A stretch of DNA of 64,000 bases from Isoetes taiwanensis (lineage: Eukaryota; Streptophyta; Lycopodiopsida; Isoetales; Isoetaceae): positions 10,261,003 through 10,325,002 of the forward strand of contig JAJEKV010000006.1 of NCBI GenBank assembly GCA_021234155.1. The letters are read 5' to 3'. Position 1 is the stretch's first letter. Each line of letters starts with the position of its first letter. A program made the translations under genes and the position numbers. Shown here piece by piece: positions 35,851 to 46,859 of the stretch. Below the pieces are notes generated by a model that was not told the origin of the DNA, did not search any database, and saw only the letters and a list, made by a program, of their open reading frames with translations.

Positions 35851-37029
35851 ATGGTCAATATAGACGGTGTACGTAATGCTTCTTGGCACACTCCCTCGGA
35901 TGCTGGCAGATTGACACCCGAGCAAGAGTTCTTGTTGATAAAGAGACAGTTGGTAGAGCTGCAGACCTATGTGTTAAACACAAATCCTCCGCAGTTCGCA
36001 CCTGAAAATGGACCGGAGTTACCGCCACCACCGCCAAGTCCACCAACCGAGCAGCCACCCGCACTGGCACCAGCACCCGTGCCTGTACAAAGGAGACACC
36101 ATGCTAAGCGACGAAGAAGCTCTTCTAGCGAGAGTGCCACGTCTTCACAGACCAACACCTCTGAATCTTCACAATCATCCGTGTCGTCAGGTCACCATGC
36201 TAGGAAAGATAAGGAGTACCGCAAGACTGTGGACGCTGCCATTACCAGTATATGGAAGAACAGGAAATTAGCACAATTTGATGGTAAGTCCAGGGGAGGT
36301 CTTAACGCAGAATCTTGGTTAGATCAGATGAAGGAATTCGGCAAATCCTATGGTATGACCGAGAAGGATACTGGGAAGGTCGCCACCACCAACCTTACAG
36401 GTGCAGCTAGAATTTGGTGGAAAGGCTATGCTAGGGCCAAACATCTAAACAGGAGCAGATGCAAGTTTAAAAAGTTTGCCAAGGCTTTTAAGTCGCATTA
36501 TGTGCCCCGTGCGCACAAGGGCCAACAGATACAGACTTTTTATAGGCTGGAGCAGAAGGGTATGTCAGTTCAAGCCTATACGGATGAATTCATGCGCTTG
36601 AGGCTGTATGTGCCAGGTATGAACGAGAAGAGGGCAGTAGAGGGTTATATTGAAGGGTTGGCCCCATCAATCAAACGAATGGTTAAGGCCAAAGACCCGA
36701 AATCAGTTGCAGAGGCAGAGGCTAAGGCATTGAGCCTCGAAGAGGAGACACCAAAGAACCAGTACCAGCGTCCCGCCTCCTATTCGCAGCCTTGCCCTTA
36801 TACATCATATAAGCCTCGTTCTCCAAGTCCTGGGCCCCCTCAGCAAAATTCAAATGGGCGACAGGATAAGAAAGTCACCTTCAACGTGCCAGATAAGCCC
36901 AATAATGTGGGTAATTCTATTCGGGACCTCTTACGGTCTATTCCCAAGGAGGCTCAAGCACAACTCCGTAGGGATAAGGCATGTTTTAGGTGTATGCGGC
37001 CCAGGCACATGATGCAGAGCTGCCCTTAA
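35851..37029 (+). CDS. gag: Gypsy Gag polyprotein
   Basis: 392 codons, intact. A Pro-rich and Ser-rich N-terminal region is followed by a retrotransposon-gag domain at about residues 145-260 ('LNAESWLDQMKEFGKSY', 'GAARIWWKGYARAK', 'IQTFYRLEQKGMSVQAY') and one C-terminal zinc knuckle, CFRCMRPRHMMQSC. It forms the particle shell and packages RNA. It stops at 37029, just before the protease frame at 37048, so protease and reverse transcriptase were probably expressed as a separate or recoded frame. Confidence 0.9.
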   Translation: MVNIDGVRNASWHTPSDAGRLTPEQEFLLIKRQLVELQTYVLNTNPPQFAPENGPELPPPPPSPPTEQPPALAPAPVPVQRRHHAKRRRSSSSESATSSQTNTSESSQSSVSSGHHARKDKEYRKTVDAAITSIWKNRKLAQFDGKSRGGLNAESWLDQMKEFGKSYGMTEKDTGKVATTNLTGAARIWWKGYARAKHLNRSRCKFKKFAKAFKSHYVPRAHKGQQIQTFYRLEQKGMSVQAYTDEFMRLRLYVPGMNEKRAVEGYIEGLAPSIKRMVKAKDPKSVAEAEAKALSLEEETPKNQYQRPASYSQPCPYTSYKPRSPSPGPPQQNSNGRQDKKVTFNVPDKPNNVGNSIRDLLRSIPKEAQAQLRRDKACFRCMRPRHMMQSCP

Positions 37030-37047
37030 GTCACACAAACTGCTCAG

Positions 37048-37530
37048 TTGGCCATGGCCGATCTCGACTGGGACGCCCTCGAGTCGTCACCACCTGTTGA
37101 CGAGGAGGCTCACGAGTATATTCACGGTGCGTCTCATATTTTTGCAGCTATTGAAACCGGCAATGCTGAAAGTCAGCCTGCCGTTATTTCTACTATAGGT
37201 CAGGTAGACAGTAAGCCCCTCATAATTCTTATGGATATGGGGAGTACCCATAATTTTGCTTCTCCTAGAATGGCCCAGGTGTTGCAACTTGAGACTTTGA
37301 GATCCCGACCGAAACCTGTAACCTTAGCCAGTGGTAAGATCAGACATACAAATGGTCGTCGCATTAACCTCAAAATGCAGCTGCCAGGAGCACCAGTTGC
37401 ATTGGGTGCCGAGTTAATGGATATTGGCAAATATGATCTATTGTTGGCATGGAATTCTTGGCATCTGCAATATGAATTTACAGTTATGCCTTTTGGTTTA
37501 ACTAATGCCCCTGCAACTTTATGCGGTTGA
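37048..37530 (+). pseudogene. Gypsy protease, fused by deletion to a late RT motif
   Basis: A retropepsin-like domain with the motif 'LMDMGSTHNFASP' (family form D-S/T-G; here D-M-G) and 'LLLAWNSW' (usual GMDWL region). It then jumps directly to 'YEFTVMPFGLTNAPATL', the mid-RT motif. The N-terminal RT, including the first catalytic Asp region, is therefore missing, by a deletion of roughly 0.7-1 kb. Confidence 0.85.
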
Positions 37531-38400
37531 TGAATGATATCTTCCGGGAGTACTTGGATGATTTTGTTGTTATATTCTTTGACGACATTCTCATCTATAG
37601 TAAGACCCTTGAGGAGCATGAGAAGCACCTTAGGATGGGCTTGCAGAAGCTAAGACGTCACCAGCTCTTTGCCAAGTTCTCTAAGTGCAAGTTTGCCACA
37701 CCGAAGGTGGATTATTTGGGACATGTCATTTCAGCGGAGGGAATTGCTACAGATCCAGCAAAGATAGAGGCAATGAAGGATTGGCCCATTCCAGGTAATG
37801 TTTCATAGGTCAGAAGCTTCTTGGGATTGGCAGGATATTACCGGAAGTTTGTTAAGGATTTTGCCAAGATTGCAGTGCCTCTCACCGACCTTACAAAGCA
37901 TGAGAAAGTCAAGGATTGGATGGAACACTGGAAAGCAAAGGTCCAAGGAGGTTTCCAGAAGCTTAAGGATGCTTTGACGTCCGTACCAGTCCTCACATTG
38001 CCAGACCCCGAGAAAGATAAGTTAGTAGCAACAGATGCCAGTAAGATTGCTACCGGTGGAGTCCTAATGCAGGAAGGGAGGGTTATTGCCTATGATTCTA
38101 GAAAGATGAAAGAGACCGAACAGCGATACCCTACCCATGATCAGGAACTGTTAGCAGTTGTCCGCGCTTTACGAATATGGAGACACTACCTTTTTGGTAG
38201 AGATTCCAGCTAGATACGGATCACCAGAGTCTCCGTTATCTTTCTACCCAGCCCAATCTCAACCTCCGTCAGAGAAGATGGATGGAATTTCTGGAGGAGT
38301 ATGATTTTGACATTATGTATAAGCCGGGCAAACACAATGTGGTTGCGGATGCTTTATCACGTCATCCTCTGGTAACCCGAACCCATTGTAATGCAATTTC
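37521..38400 (+). pseudogene. Gypsy reverse transcriptase (C-terminal part) and RNase H
   Basis: The FFDDILIYS box (catalytic DD) near 37577, 'HVISAEGIATDP', '[20 protein letters not shown]', then RNase H with '[14 protein letters not shown]', '[16 protein letters not shown]' and, after a frameshift near 38205, 'YKPGKHNVVADALSRHP'. Stops at 37806-37808 and 38211 plus frameshifts break it. Converts element RNA to DNA in the family; inactive here. Confidence 0.9.
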
Positions 38401-39610
38401 CACGCTCACCAGTGAGTTGTGAAAACAGATAGAGCAGACCTTAGCCACGGATCCAGAATTCCGTGAAGTGTGGAATAGTTTAGCCAAGGAGGCACGGACA
38501 GATAAGGAGCGTGAAGCTTTCCGCTCATATAAGAAAGAGGGCAATTTGTTATATTATAAAGATAAGTTGTGTGTACCCCAAACTTCAGGCGTACGTAATC
38601 TTATTCTCCATGATACACACAATAGCCCTATAGCTAGACATGCAGGTTTCACGAAGACCTACTTTAAGATTCGCTCCAGCTACTATTGGCCGCGTATGAA
38701 GAAGGACATTGCCAGATACATTAAGCAATGTCAAGTGTGTCAGCAAACCAAGGCCGAGTAATTAAGGATTCCAGGAGAGTTGCAACCTCTGGATGTGCCC
38801 AACGCCAAGTGGGAAGTGATAACCATGGATTTCATTGTGGACCTTCCATGTACCCTCTGCGGATATGATGCCTTAATGGTCGTGGTCGACAAATTGTCAA
38901 AAATGGCTCATTTCTTGCCATGTCGTACCACAGACACAACCTTGGATACAGCTTTGCTGTTTGCAAAGGAAATCTTCATTACACGGGATGCCACGAGTGA
39001 TAGTATCCGACAGGGATCCCAAGTTTGTAAGTGCATTCTGGAAAGATTTCTTTGCTACCATCCAGCCCAAGCTTTCTATGAGTACATCATATCATCCTCA
39101 GACGGATGGGCAGACAGAGCGCATCAATCGCATTATAGAGGATATACTCAGAAGTTATGTGTGGAGTAAGCAATCTCAATGGGCTGACTATATTTATTTG
39201 GTCGAGTTTGCCTATAACAGCATGAAACATGAGTCTTCTAGAATGTCTCCCTTCATGATAAATTATGGTTATCAATGCCTTACTCCCGACACATGGCATA
39301 ACCCTATTTCTAAGGTGGAGGTTTCTCAACAGCTCCTCTTGGAAATGCAAGATTTGGTTGAGGAAGTTCGTGAGTATTTGTTGGATGCGCGTAGTCGTCA
39401 GAAAAGTGTCGCTGATAAGCACAGGACCCAACGAGTTTTCCAGGTGGGCGATTCAGTTTGGCTTAAGATTAAGGTTAAACAAGCCAAGCTCAAAATTGGT
39501 AACTGCAAGAAATTGGCACCCAGATGGGCTGGGCCATTTAAGATCACTGAACGTGTTGGAGATCAGATCAGGCATATCGGTTGGATTTGCCACCCCGCTT
39601 GAAGATCCAC
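38401..39610 (+). pseudogene. Gypsy integrase
   Basis: An HHCC zinc finger ('RHAGFTKTYFKIRSSYYWP', 'CQVCQQTKAE'), the core with 'MDFIVDLP', 'IVSDRDPKFVSAFW' and 'YHPQTDGQTERINR' (the D,D,E residues can be placed), and the C-terminal 'GDSVWLK' and 'KLAPRWAGPFKI' (GPY/F region). Stops at 38421 and 38759-38761 and a frameshift near 38985 interrupt it. It inserts element DNA; the GPY region is typical of Gypsy. Confidence 0.9.
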
Positions 39611-39952
39611 AAGGTCTTTCACGTGAGCCTTCTGAAGCAACACACTCCTGATCCAGCGGAGATATTGGATATACCCACCCTCCTTGAAATGACAGAAGAG
39701 CATCTAGAGATAGTGCCTGAAGCTCTTCTTGATCGGGCCTATAAGCAGACCAGAAGGACTCAAATGCTACAGTATTTGGTCAAGTGGAAACACTTGCCAG
39801 CTGAGGATGCTACCTGGGTGATGAAGATTGACCTTGATAAACATTATCCAGACTTTATGCGGGAATCTCAAGGCCGCACCATCAACAATGTCATCAACCC
39901 CGCATCTGGTGGTAAGCTTGGAAGGTTTGATTCGGCATGGGTCATGCAGTGA
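39575..39952 (+). pseudogene. Chromodomain-like C-terminus of the Gypsy integrase
   Basis: Continues after a frameshift from the GPY region: 'RLKIHKVFHVSLLKQHTPDP', then 'PEALLDRAYK', 'MLQYLVKWKHLPAEDATW' and 'YPDF'. The 'YLVKWKHLPAEDATW' block is the diagnostic heart of integrase chromodomains in chromoviruses, which steer insertion to particular chromatin. The first aromatic cage residue is not obvious, so it may be a degenerate or group II type. Confidence 0.75.
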
Positions 39953-40556
39953 GCTGTGGGGGTAGATGCATCGTAAATAGAAGTAGTTACCGATGATGAG
40001 ATCACCTTTGCGTTCTCTAGGACGTGGTGTATTGCCAATGTCGGCATGACCGCGGATTGCTTGGAAAGCATATAGTTGATAGGCCGCGTTTATCTCGGCT
40101 ATAATGGGAACTTGGCCATTCCTTATGCCGCAATGAACTGCGAACCATAGGCATGATAGGTTCCCTAGTAGATAGGTTTTTCTCTTATTTTTTATATAGG
40201 GGGTGGTCCCTTCAACCACAACATACTTAATTAATGTGTATATATACTGATGTATTGACATATGCAGGCCAGTGAGCGGTACGTGACCTGCCCATGTATA
40301 GAGGGTTGCTGATGGCCCAAGTCTTCCAGTTTTCATATTGTCTACATGAGTCGATCTTCGTAGTGTGATGTTTACTATTGGACTTTGGTCCTTTAAACTT
40401 CTTTTTCTCCTGATAATGTTAAATGCACCTTGGTGCTTAAACACTTATGTGGTTCCTTCGGGAATAAGACATTACTTCACTTTTTGTACGTATAACTTAT
40501 TAAGATGTGTATCATTTGTTTTAACTAACCCCAATGCTGAGGGCAGCATTATTTCT
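39953..40556 (+). other. Gypsy 3' non-coding region
   Basis: No conserved frame between the integrase stop and the polypurine tract. The minus-strand open frame here is antisense and has no motif. Confidence 0.6.
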
Positions 40557-40573
40557 AAGGGGGGGGGGGAGAA
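40557..40573 (+). promoter_or_regulatory. Gypsy polypurine tract
   Basis: AAGG followed by a long G run and GAGA/GAA directly before the right LTR; the usual plus-strand primer. Confidence 0.85.
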
Positions 40574-42123
40574 TGTGACGTTCCACGTATTTATACGGTA
40601 TACGTATAAATATACTGACACGTCACGCAGTAAGAATACGCCACCATGGGGTATGTTAACCTAGGGGGTTGACCTAAAAGGGATTAGTTTAGCTATGCTA
40701 AATTAATAAGGGGCTAATTAAGGGTTAATTTCCTATAATTAAGGAATCGTTATCTAAGTAATTTAATTAAGCTAATTAAGTTAGGATAATTGATTAATTA
40801 GGGGAAAGACACCTAGCCAAACTCGATTGGCCAGCAGGAAACTGCTAATTTGAGCCAGCAAATTGGATCCCAATTCCCATTTGCCCCAAATCGATTTCAA
40901 GGAGAGGAGCTGCTGGGCGCCCAGATTGATTGAGGATGGAGATGCCACATGACAATGGATCCAACAGGAATTCAGGTTAGTGGATAGATTAGCTTGACAT
41001 TCTAGGGCTAGCGCCTCTGTCAGTCTTCTCTGGTTGTCTTTGATTATGATTAACCCTTGTTGATAGTTAGAACTGTTCTCAACTATGGATTATGTTCTGT
41101 GATGTACGGATGGATGTATCTTTGGTAGTATCTTTGTTAGCTCTTCCAGAAAGCAGGGTTTAAGGGGGGTAGAGACCTCTGTGACCTATGTTCGTTAGTA
41201 TGCTCCTAGTATCTCCCCTAGTACCCAGTAACTGCGGCCTGTGTACAAGATCCCATCGGGCTGTGGAATCTATGGTATCATTGAAGCACCAGACAAGGGG
41301 CCGTAGTGATGAAGTGCGGGGTGGGGTCTCGCCTGAGCATAAAAGGCTACGGGAACTCCTTCAATGAGCTAGGCCTAATAGCTGGCCAGTGAACCCGGCC
41401 GGGTATGGGTCTGACACTCCCTAGGTACAGTTGTGTGAGCACCCTGTACTTTGAGTAGAATTAGGGGAGTAAGTCGGGTATGGATGCGGGGATCGCTGAT
41501 GCGGCACGCATTCTCTAGCTCACCCATGGATTCACTGCGACTCTGGGAAGGGACACTTCCCTGACCTGCCTCATCGGACCGGGGAGATGTAACCCGGAGT
41601 AGTCCCGAAGGGTGATGCCTTGGAATTGCGTCTCCAATGCCATAGTTTGATTCAGCTCATCTGCAAAGTGTGTACAGGAGGGGCGGATGGAGTGGACAAC
41701 CCTAGCCGATGTTCTATGCCAGCCAACGCCATGTCAAGATTCTGTCTACTGTTCTCCTGAGACCTAGCCGTCAGTCGAACTCACTAGAGTCTGAGCCGGG
41801 GTAGAACCTTGGGTTTGGGGAGTTTTCTCTAGTATTAAATGTGTTCCCTCTGTTATTATATGTTGGATGGATGTGCCACCCTTCGTGGTGGTTATTTATG
41901 ATATGATTATGTTGTATGCTAACTTGTATTCACGCTTCCGCGACATAGGAGTCCCATCGAAGGCGTGGGCCGAATGACACCTCCGTGTCCTTCACCCGGG
42001 CATCTTTCATAGATGGTCCGAGTTAGACGGAGGGCCCTGCTCATGGCGAGTTGGTTGCCTTGGGAGGGGAAAGTCCCCGTATGTATACGTCCAGAGTGTC
42101 GTATATGTTAAGGGAGCGTCACA
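40574..42123 (+). repeat. Gypsy 3' LTR
   Basis: 1550 bp, matching 20131-21695, with the same TGTGACG...CGTCACA ends. It is followed by TGAAT (42124-42128). Confidence 0.95.
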
Positions 42124-42308
42124 TGAATAGAGCATGAAGCCCTGCCGGCAGGAAACTCTGTTGCAGCATCAGGAAGCCACAAAGCTGAGTAAGCCTTCTC
42201 CCTGTATTTGGCGATTTAGCAGCTCTTTCTATGGAAAATTCTATTATATATGGACTTTTTGTAAGTCCGTATATATCTCAACTGGTAGCTAATGTCTAGA
42301 ATACATGG
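42124..42308. repeat. Large tandem duplication, copy 2 (right part)
   Basis: Matches 18613-18672 and 18929-19050 of copy 1, from 'GAATAGAGCATGAAGCCC' to 'AGAATACATGG'. The roughly 256-bp internal block of copy 1 (18673-18928) is absent. Confidence 0.9.
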
Positions 42309-42399
42309 TTCTGAGGACTAAAACAATGGAATAGGTTAGCATGATTTCGTTTTGAGGCGGCACTATGCAAGGACGAGCTGACAACGTGTTGTGGTAGTA

Positions 42400-42860
42400 G
42401 TGGTGGAGCCAATTGCAAGCATCATTCCTGCTTATGTTGGTCCCTTGAAGGATAAACCCATACTAGAATTCAATCCATTCACGGATTTGAAGAAGGGCGT
42501 GTTTATAATGGCGCATCATGATGATTCTTGTGTCTGATATGGGTAGGGTATGCTACTGAAGATCCCCAAATGGATGATAAGAAAGACAATTTCGAGACTA
42601 TCCAGGTGACTTGGTGGGAGCCTGTCCCCATGAGGAACTAGGTGTTCCCAACCAATTACATCAATTGCTAGAAGAAGAGATGGAGGCCGACGACTACTAG
42701 TACCGCATTGAGATAGAGACTATCGATTATGAATGTCGTCCTTCCAATAAGAAGAAGCTACCCAACACTGTCAAGATTCCTGTGTTTGTTGCCGAAGCAT
42801 ATGCAGCACTCGCTGGGGATGTAAGTCTAAGAAAAATGTCATGGAAGCAAGGTTTTCATA
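42400..42860 (+). pseudogene. Decayed gene of unknown type
   Basis: Protein-like text in changing frames: 'VEPIASIIPAYVGPLKDK', 'LEFNPFTDLKKGVFIMAHH', 'EDPQMDDKKDNFETIQVTWW', 'NTVKIPVFVAEAYAALAGD' followed by a GTAAGT donor-like sequence. Stops and frameshifts separate the pieces. The family is not recognised; it may be a transposon or host gene remnant. Confidence 0.4.
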
Positions 42861-42879
42861 AAAAGTCCACGAATTCAGG

Positions 42880-44280
42880 TATTGTCCAAATTTAATGAAA
42901 TTGTGTTTATATGCTCCTGTCCACCAGACGATCTGCCGGCCTGTTTACATAAGGCTGATAGTTTTGGCATGGGAAGAGACAACTATGTAAAAGTTCCCAA
43001 ATATGGCTTTGTCCCCTTCTACTTCCATACCATGCGCAAAAAAGATAAAAAAAACCCAAAGAAAAAGAAACATGACCTTTAAATGAAATCAAATTGCTCA
43101 AACATGCACAAACATATGGTTTTGCATACAATACATTCATAGTCCCAACCATACGTGGAAGATCCTCCTGCAATACAAAACACATTGTGCAAACTTAATC
43201 AGTTGTCTTATGTGTTAGCAGGCGTAAAAATCAGGGCCAAATTAACACGTCATCTAATCCTTGGCCATCATATCAAATTTTCCATTTCTTGATTGCGACA
43301 ACCGTGTACTTCAGACTCTGTCATACTTGGTTTTAACTAAGGCAAAATTACACGACATACCCCCGTGTTTTGATAAACTAGTAAGATGCACTGTCAACAT
43401 ACATAAATGTCAGGTGGCATTTTCTCTGCCCCTGAGTCCAATCTTGTGATGCTATGTGGACTTCATTTTTTAGAGAATGTGAAGCTTAGGGTCAGATTCC
43501 ACTTGACTCTGCCAGTTAACTGGAATCCAATTAGCAGATAACATCTCATAACTGGTGCTCCTTTGCTGATTCCGCTGGAGGCAATTGGCAATTAATAGAA
43601 CGCTCATCTCAAAACTAAAACGCTACAAAACAATGGAGTCTAATTGCCAAATTCCAAGATCAAAGGACAGGGGAACTGACTGACATTTAGAATGGTATCA
43701 AACTATCAGCTCTAGATTTGAAGTCATCTATTCTTGTTTCTTTAGTCCATAGTTAGATTTTCAAAACCCATTTCTTTGAAACTGCATGCCGCTGCTTAAT
43801 GGAATTGTAGATGATATAAGAGGGATGGAGGTTAGCAATTACAGAGAACTAACATTACCACAAGTGGAATCTAACCCTTAGAAGTCATTTTTTTTTAATT
43901 TGTTGCAGTTCTTATTACTGCCATACATTCTTAACTTCAGTTGACATTCTGAACTTTTTTGCCCTACATTCTGTTATTTTATAATTAAATCCAGAATTTT
44001 GAGCTAGACACAGAGACAGTTAAGCATAGATTTATGGTTAAACACAAGAAATTACAAACATCACACAACAGATCATAGAGTCTCGAGTGCAATGTATTCG
44101 AAATCCAAATTTTGATCCAACTACTTTAGTTGAATCATGATTTACAATGTAAAAAAAACACAGAAATCAAAGTTCAGAAGCTAGTTCTTCAGCATTGTCA
44201 TCATAAAGTCACTAAATTCCTTGCATGTCATCTGTGGCATTACAATGCAATAATTCTATAAACTGCGACCATAAATATTA
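42880..44280. other. Intergenic, no gene seen
   Basis: AT-rich; short open frames without motifs. Confidence 0.5.
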
Positions 44281-44285
44281 GCAAC

Positions 44286-45240
44286 CTATAGGTTCATCTC
44301 TAATGCCCGTCGCATAGTAGGAGAAGATATTGCAAGCGTCTTAATATCTTGAGCAAACTGTACTAACTCATTATCCTCTTCAACTATACTTGATAGAATA
44401 GATGAAACATCAACAATGCGACTACTATTCTGCTTTACCACAGATGAAGTGCCACAAGAATTAATAGGAACAGTAACCTCAGGAATAGCAATCACAATGC
44501 TATTATCGAAAACAAAACGAACTAAAAGACAAGTCTTACCGCAACCAGAACGATCAAGCTCATCAACTTTCTTAAGTTCTTCACGATAAACAGTATCAAA
44601 CATCCTTCTCTCTCCATTTTCATCAAATGGATTGGCTATAATATCCATCGCACATTTTGCTTGCACATTTAAATTCTTATCATACATGGACATATGAATA
44701 AACATTTCAGAAACGAAAAAACGATTAAACTAATAAAATAACTAAGGAGTTCACCTATTATAAGCTTCAAATATTCTTTGATAAGTTCTGAGCATACCAA
44801 CAGACATTGGAACCCCTGTTGAAATGATAATTATACGTCCAGACTTATCAGAGTACTTACCATCAACTCCAATAGTAGATAACATGTATTCAAACTATGA
44901 AGCAAGTGTCCTTGCACTCACCCTATTCTTCGAATAATACCATTGAACAGACTTGTGATTCTGGATAGATTGCATGAAGCAGAATATCACAATACTACCA
45001 TTTTTATTCGTCTTCCCTTCTGCCAAATGTCTCTCTAACTGCTTATATACTAGCACAACATCAGAATCAAAATACCTGCACGGCAATATGAATTGCTCTT
45101 CCTGACATCACAATTCTTACTCGAGCGCTTGTTATATTCCACATACTCACTTCCACTCTCTTTACCAACTAAAACGTCGGTTACCAGCAACTGGTATAAC
45201 TCGTTATGCCCATGAATAACAAAGCGGACTGCACAATAAT
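44286..45240 (-). pseudogene. DUF3504/Crypton-like tyrosine recombinase fragment
   Basis: Minus-strand text in several frames matches the order of DUF3504 domains: 'HGHNELYQLLVTDVLVGKE' and 'SEYVEYNKRSSKN' (the 'LRWGDI...EYLEF..RxTKT' region), then 'VYKQLERHLAEGK', 'VQWYYSKNRVSARTLAS', then 'FEYMLSTIGVDGKYSDKSGR' (the 'AGI.GKFTNHSGR' region), then 'GVPMSVGMLRTYQRIFEAYN' (ending at the R..Y site). Such tyrosine recombinases occur in Crypton transposons and their domesticated descendants. One in-frame stop (TAG near 44896) and frameshifts show decay. The 139-codon frame at 44286-44705 is probably its C-terminal tail. Identification is from remembered family pattern. Confidence 0.5.
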
Positions 45241-45250
45241 ATAGAAACCG

Positions 45251-46847
45251 TTATTTCAGACGTCTCGCATGATCAATTTGATGAGCTATATCTGCTAAAA
45301 GTGCTCTCTCATCAACAAATGAAATCTCATCTACATTCTTACGCTTTTGGCAAACTTCAGGTGTTCTCCTAGATCTCCTCATCGCCAAATGAGCCCTCTC
45401 AAATATTGGAGACTTTTTGATATTAAAAGGCTGCTTCTCTATTCCAATATTGGCGACCCTAATTTCCATTTGCCAGATGGCCCTGCTACTTACAAATATG
45501 GCACCAGATTTGACTTCTCTGTGGTAGATTGGATTGATGAGATTGGACCGCAGTTGTGAAACCATGACAGGAGGTATGAAGGGTAGATCCATGAGTGGAA
45601 CAACTCGTGTAGACACATTGACTGAGTGATTGACCAGCTTAATGGCTTGATCCAGAGTCTTGGGTCGCAAGTACTCAGTCATAAGACGAATAACAAGAGG
45701 TAATCCTTGTAGGAACCAAACCAAGATCTGACTCTGGATGGAATACTCTTTGAGCTTGCTGATCAAGATATGCAGACGATCAAGGAAATCTAGTGCGAAT
45801 TCAAAAATTGTTGTTGGAGATCATTGAGCTCTTTGAGGAGTTGTTGATCATCATCTGTGGTACCATAGTGAGACAATAATGCCACTTTCGTTTCTGGAAA
45901 GCTTTATTTCCAATGATTTTTATTGGCCATGAGCCATTGATGGGGTACACCATGTAACGTGGTGGAGAAGATATGAAAGTTGATTTGGGACTGAGAGTGC
46001 CCGTTTAAAACAATGAGAGCTTCAAATTCCTCCATGCATGCCTGAGCACTTTGCTCGAGAATGGGCTTGCCTTTAGCGTTATCGAAAATAGGATATGGAA
46101 GTTTGAGATGTAGATTTGTGGAGGTAACTTGAGTGACAGCGGGGTTGCCAGAAACATATTGAGGCACAGAAACCTGGGTGTAAAGTGGTGGTTCATAAGA
46201 ATAGGCAGGTCACGGTAGAGGGTTGCGAGCAAGGCATCTGCGTTGGACCAGTAAACCCAGGAGGTAAAAAAAGTTTGGTGTCATTTGGCACCATACCCTG
46301 TGCACCCTCCTCTGTCAAAGTGAGACCCCCAATGTTGTACACATTGACAGGAGGTTGGAAAGATGGTGATGACTGAAATTCATGAACATGGTTAGGACCA
46401 AAAGAAACCTGAGAGTAGCCCATACCATGTTGTGGTGAAGACGATTGCGAAGGCAACTGCATCTGCGCGCAAAAGGAATATGGATATAAGTACTCTTTGG
46501 TGTTTGAAAATATTGAGGTGTCTGGTGTACGGGAGTTTGATGCGACGATTGAGGTTGAGAGGAATATCGACAATTTGGAGGCAACCCTGGCCTTGAAAAG
46601 ACTCGAGAAGTAGGAGGGACTAAATGAGCTCGCGAGCAAAATCGACCTCCTTCAATATCATATCTCCATCATAAGGATCTCGAGCAGCTTCCCTGCATTG
46701 ATGGCGATCCAATCTAGCCACAGTTTGGCACAGAAGCTCTTCATGGGTGAAAGGACGAACAGACATCTTGAAGTCTAAAGAAAGGAATGAAGACCCGGCG
46801 GCGGCGACAGTGTTTAGGGTCTGGGTTCGGGATCGTCTGCAAGACAA
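45251..46847 (-). pseudogene. Retrotransposon Gag-like pseudogene
   Basis: Starts near ATG 46770 ('MSVRPFTHEELLCQTVARLD'), runs through a Pro/Ser/Gln-rich linker, then a gag-like core: 'KLPYPIFDNAKGKPILEQSA', 'SQINFHIFSTTLHGVPHQW' and 'LKEYSIQSQILVWFLQGLP', with later basic residues ('RRSRRTPEVCQKRKNVDE'). At least three frameshifts or stops are needed to link the parts. The pattern fits the gag domain of Gypsy-like elements; no pol was found beside it. It ends next to the tyrosine-recombinase relic in the same orientation, which may be chance or a compound gene. Confidence 0.55.
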
Positions 46848-46859
46848 CTCTCTGTGATG

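Larger units (their letters stand above)
20131..42123 (+). mobile_element. Ty3/Gypsy LTR retrotransposon with nested LINE and Copia
   Basis: Complete outer element: LTRs of 1565 and 1550 bp with TGTGACG...CGTCACA ends, TGAAT target duplication, initiator-tRNA-Met primer site and polypurine tract. Without the nested 8.8-kb LINE and Copia insertion it is about 13 kb. Gene order is H3-fold ORF, ORF2, ORF3, two small ORFs, gag with zinc knuckle, protease, truncated reverse transcriptase, RNase H, integrase and a chromodomain-like tail. That order of pol domains marks it as Ty3/Gypsy, and the tail suggests the chromovirus branch. Part of the reverse transcriptase is deleted and there are several stops and frameshifts, so it is not autonomous now. 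Confidence 0.95.
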
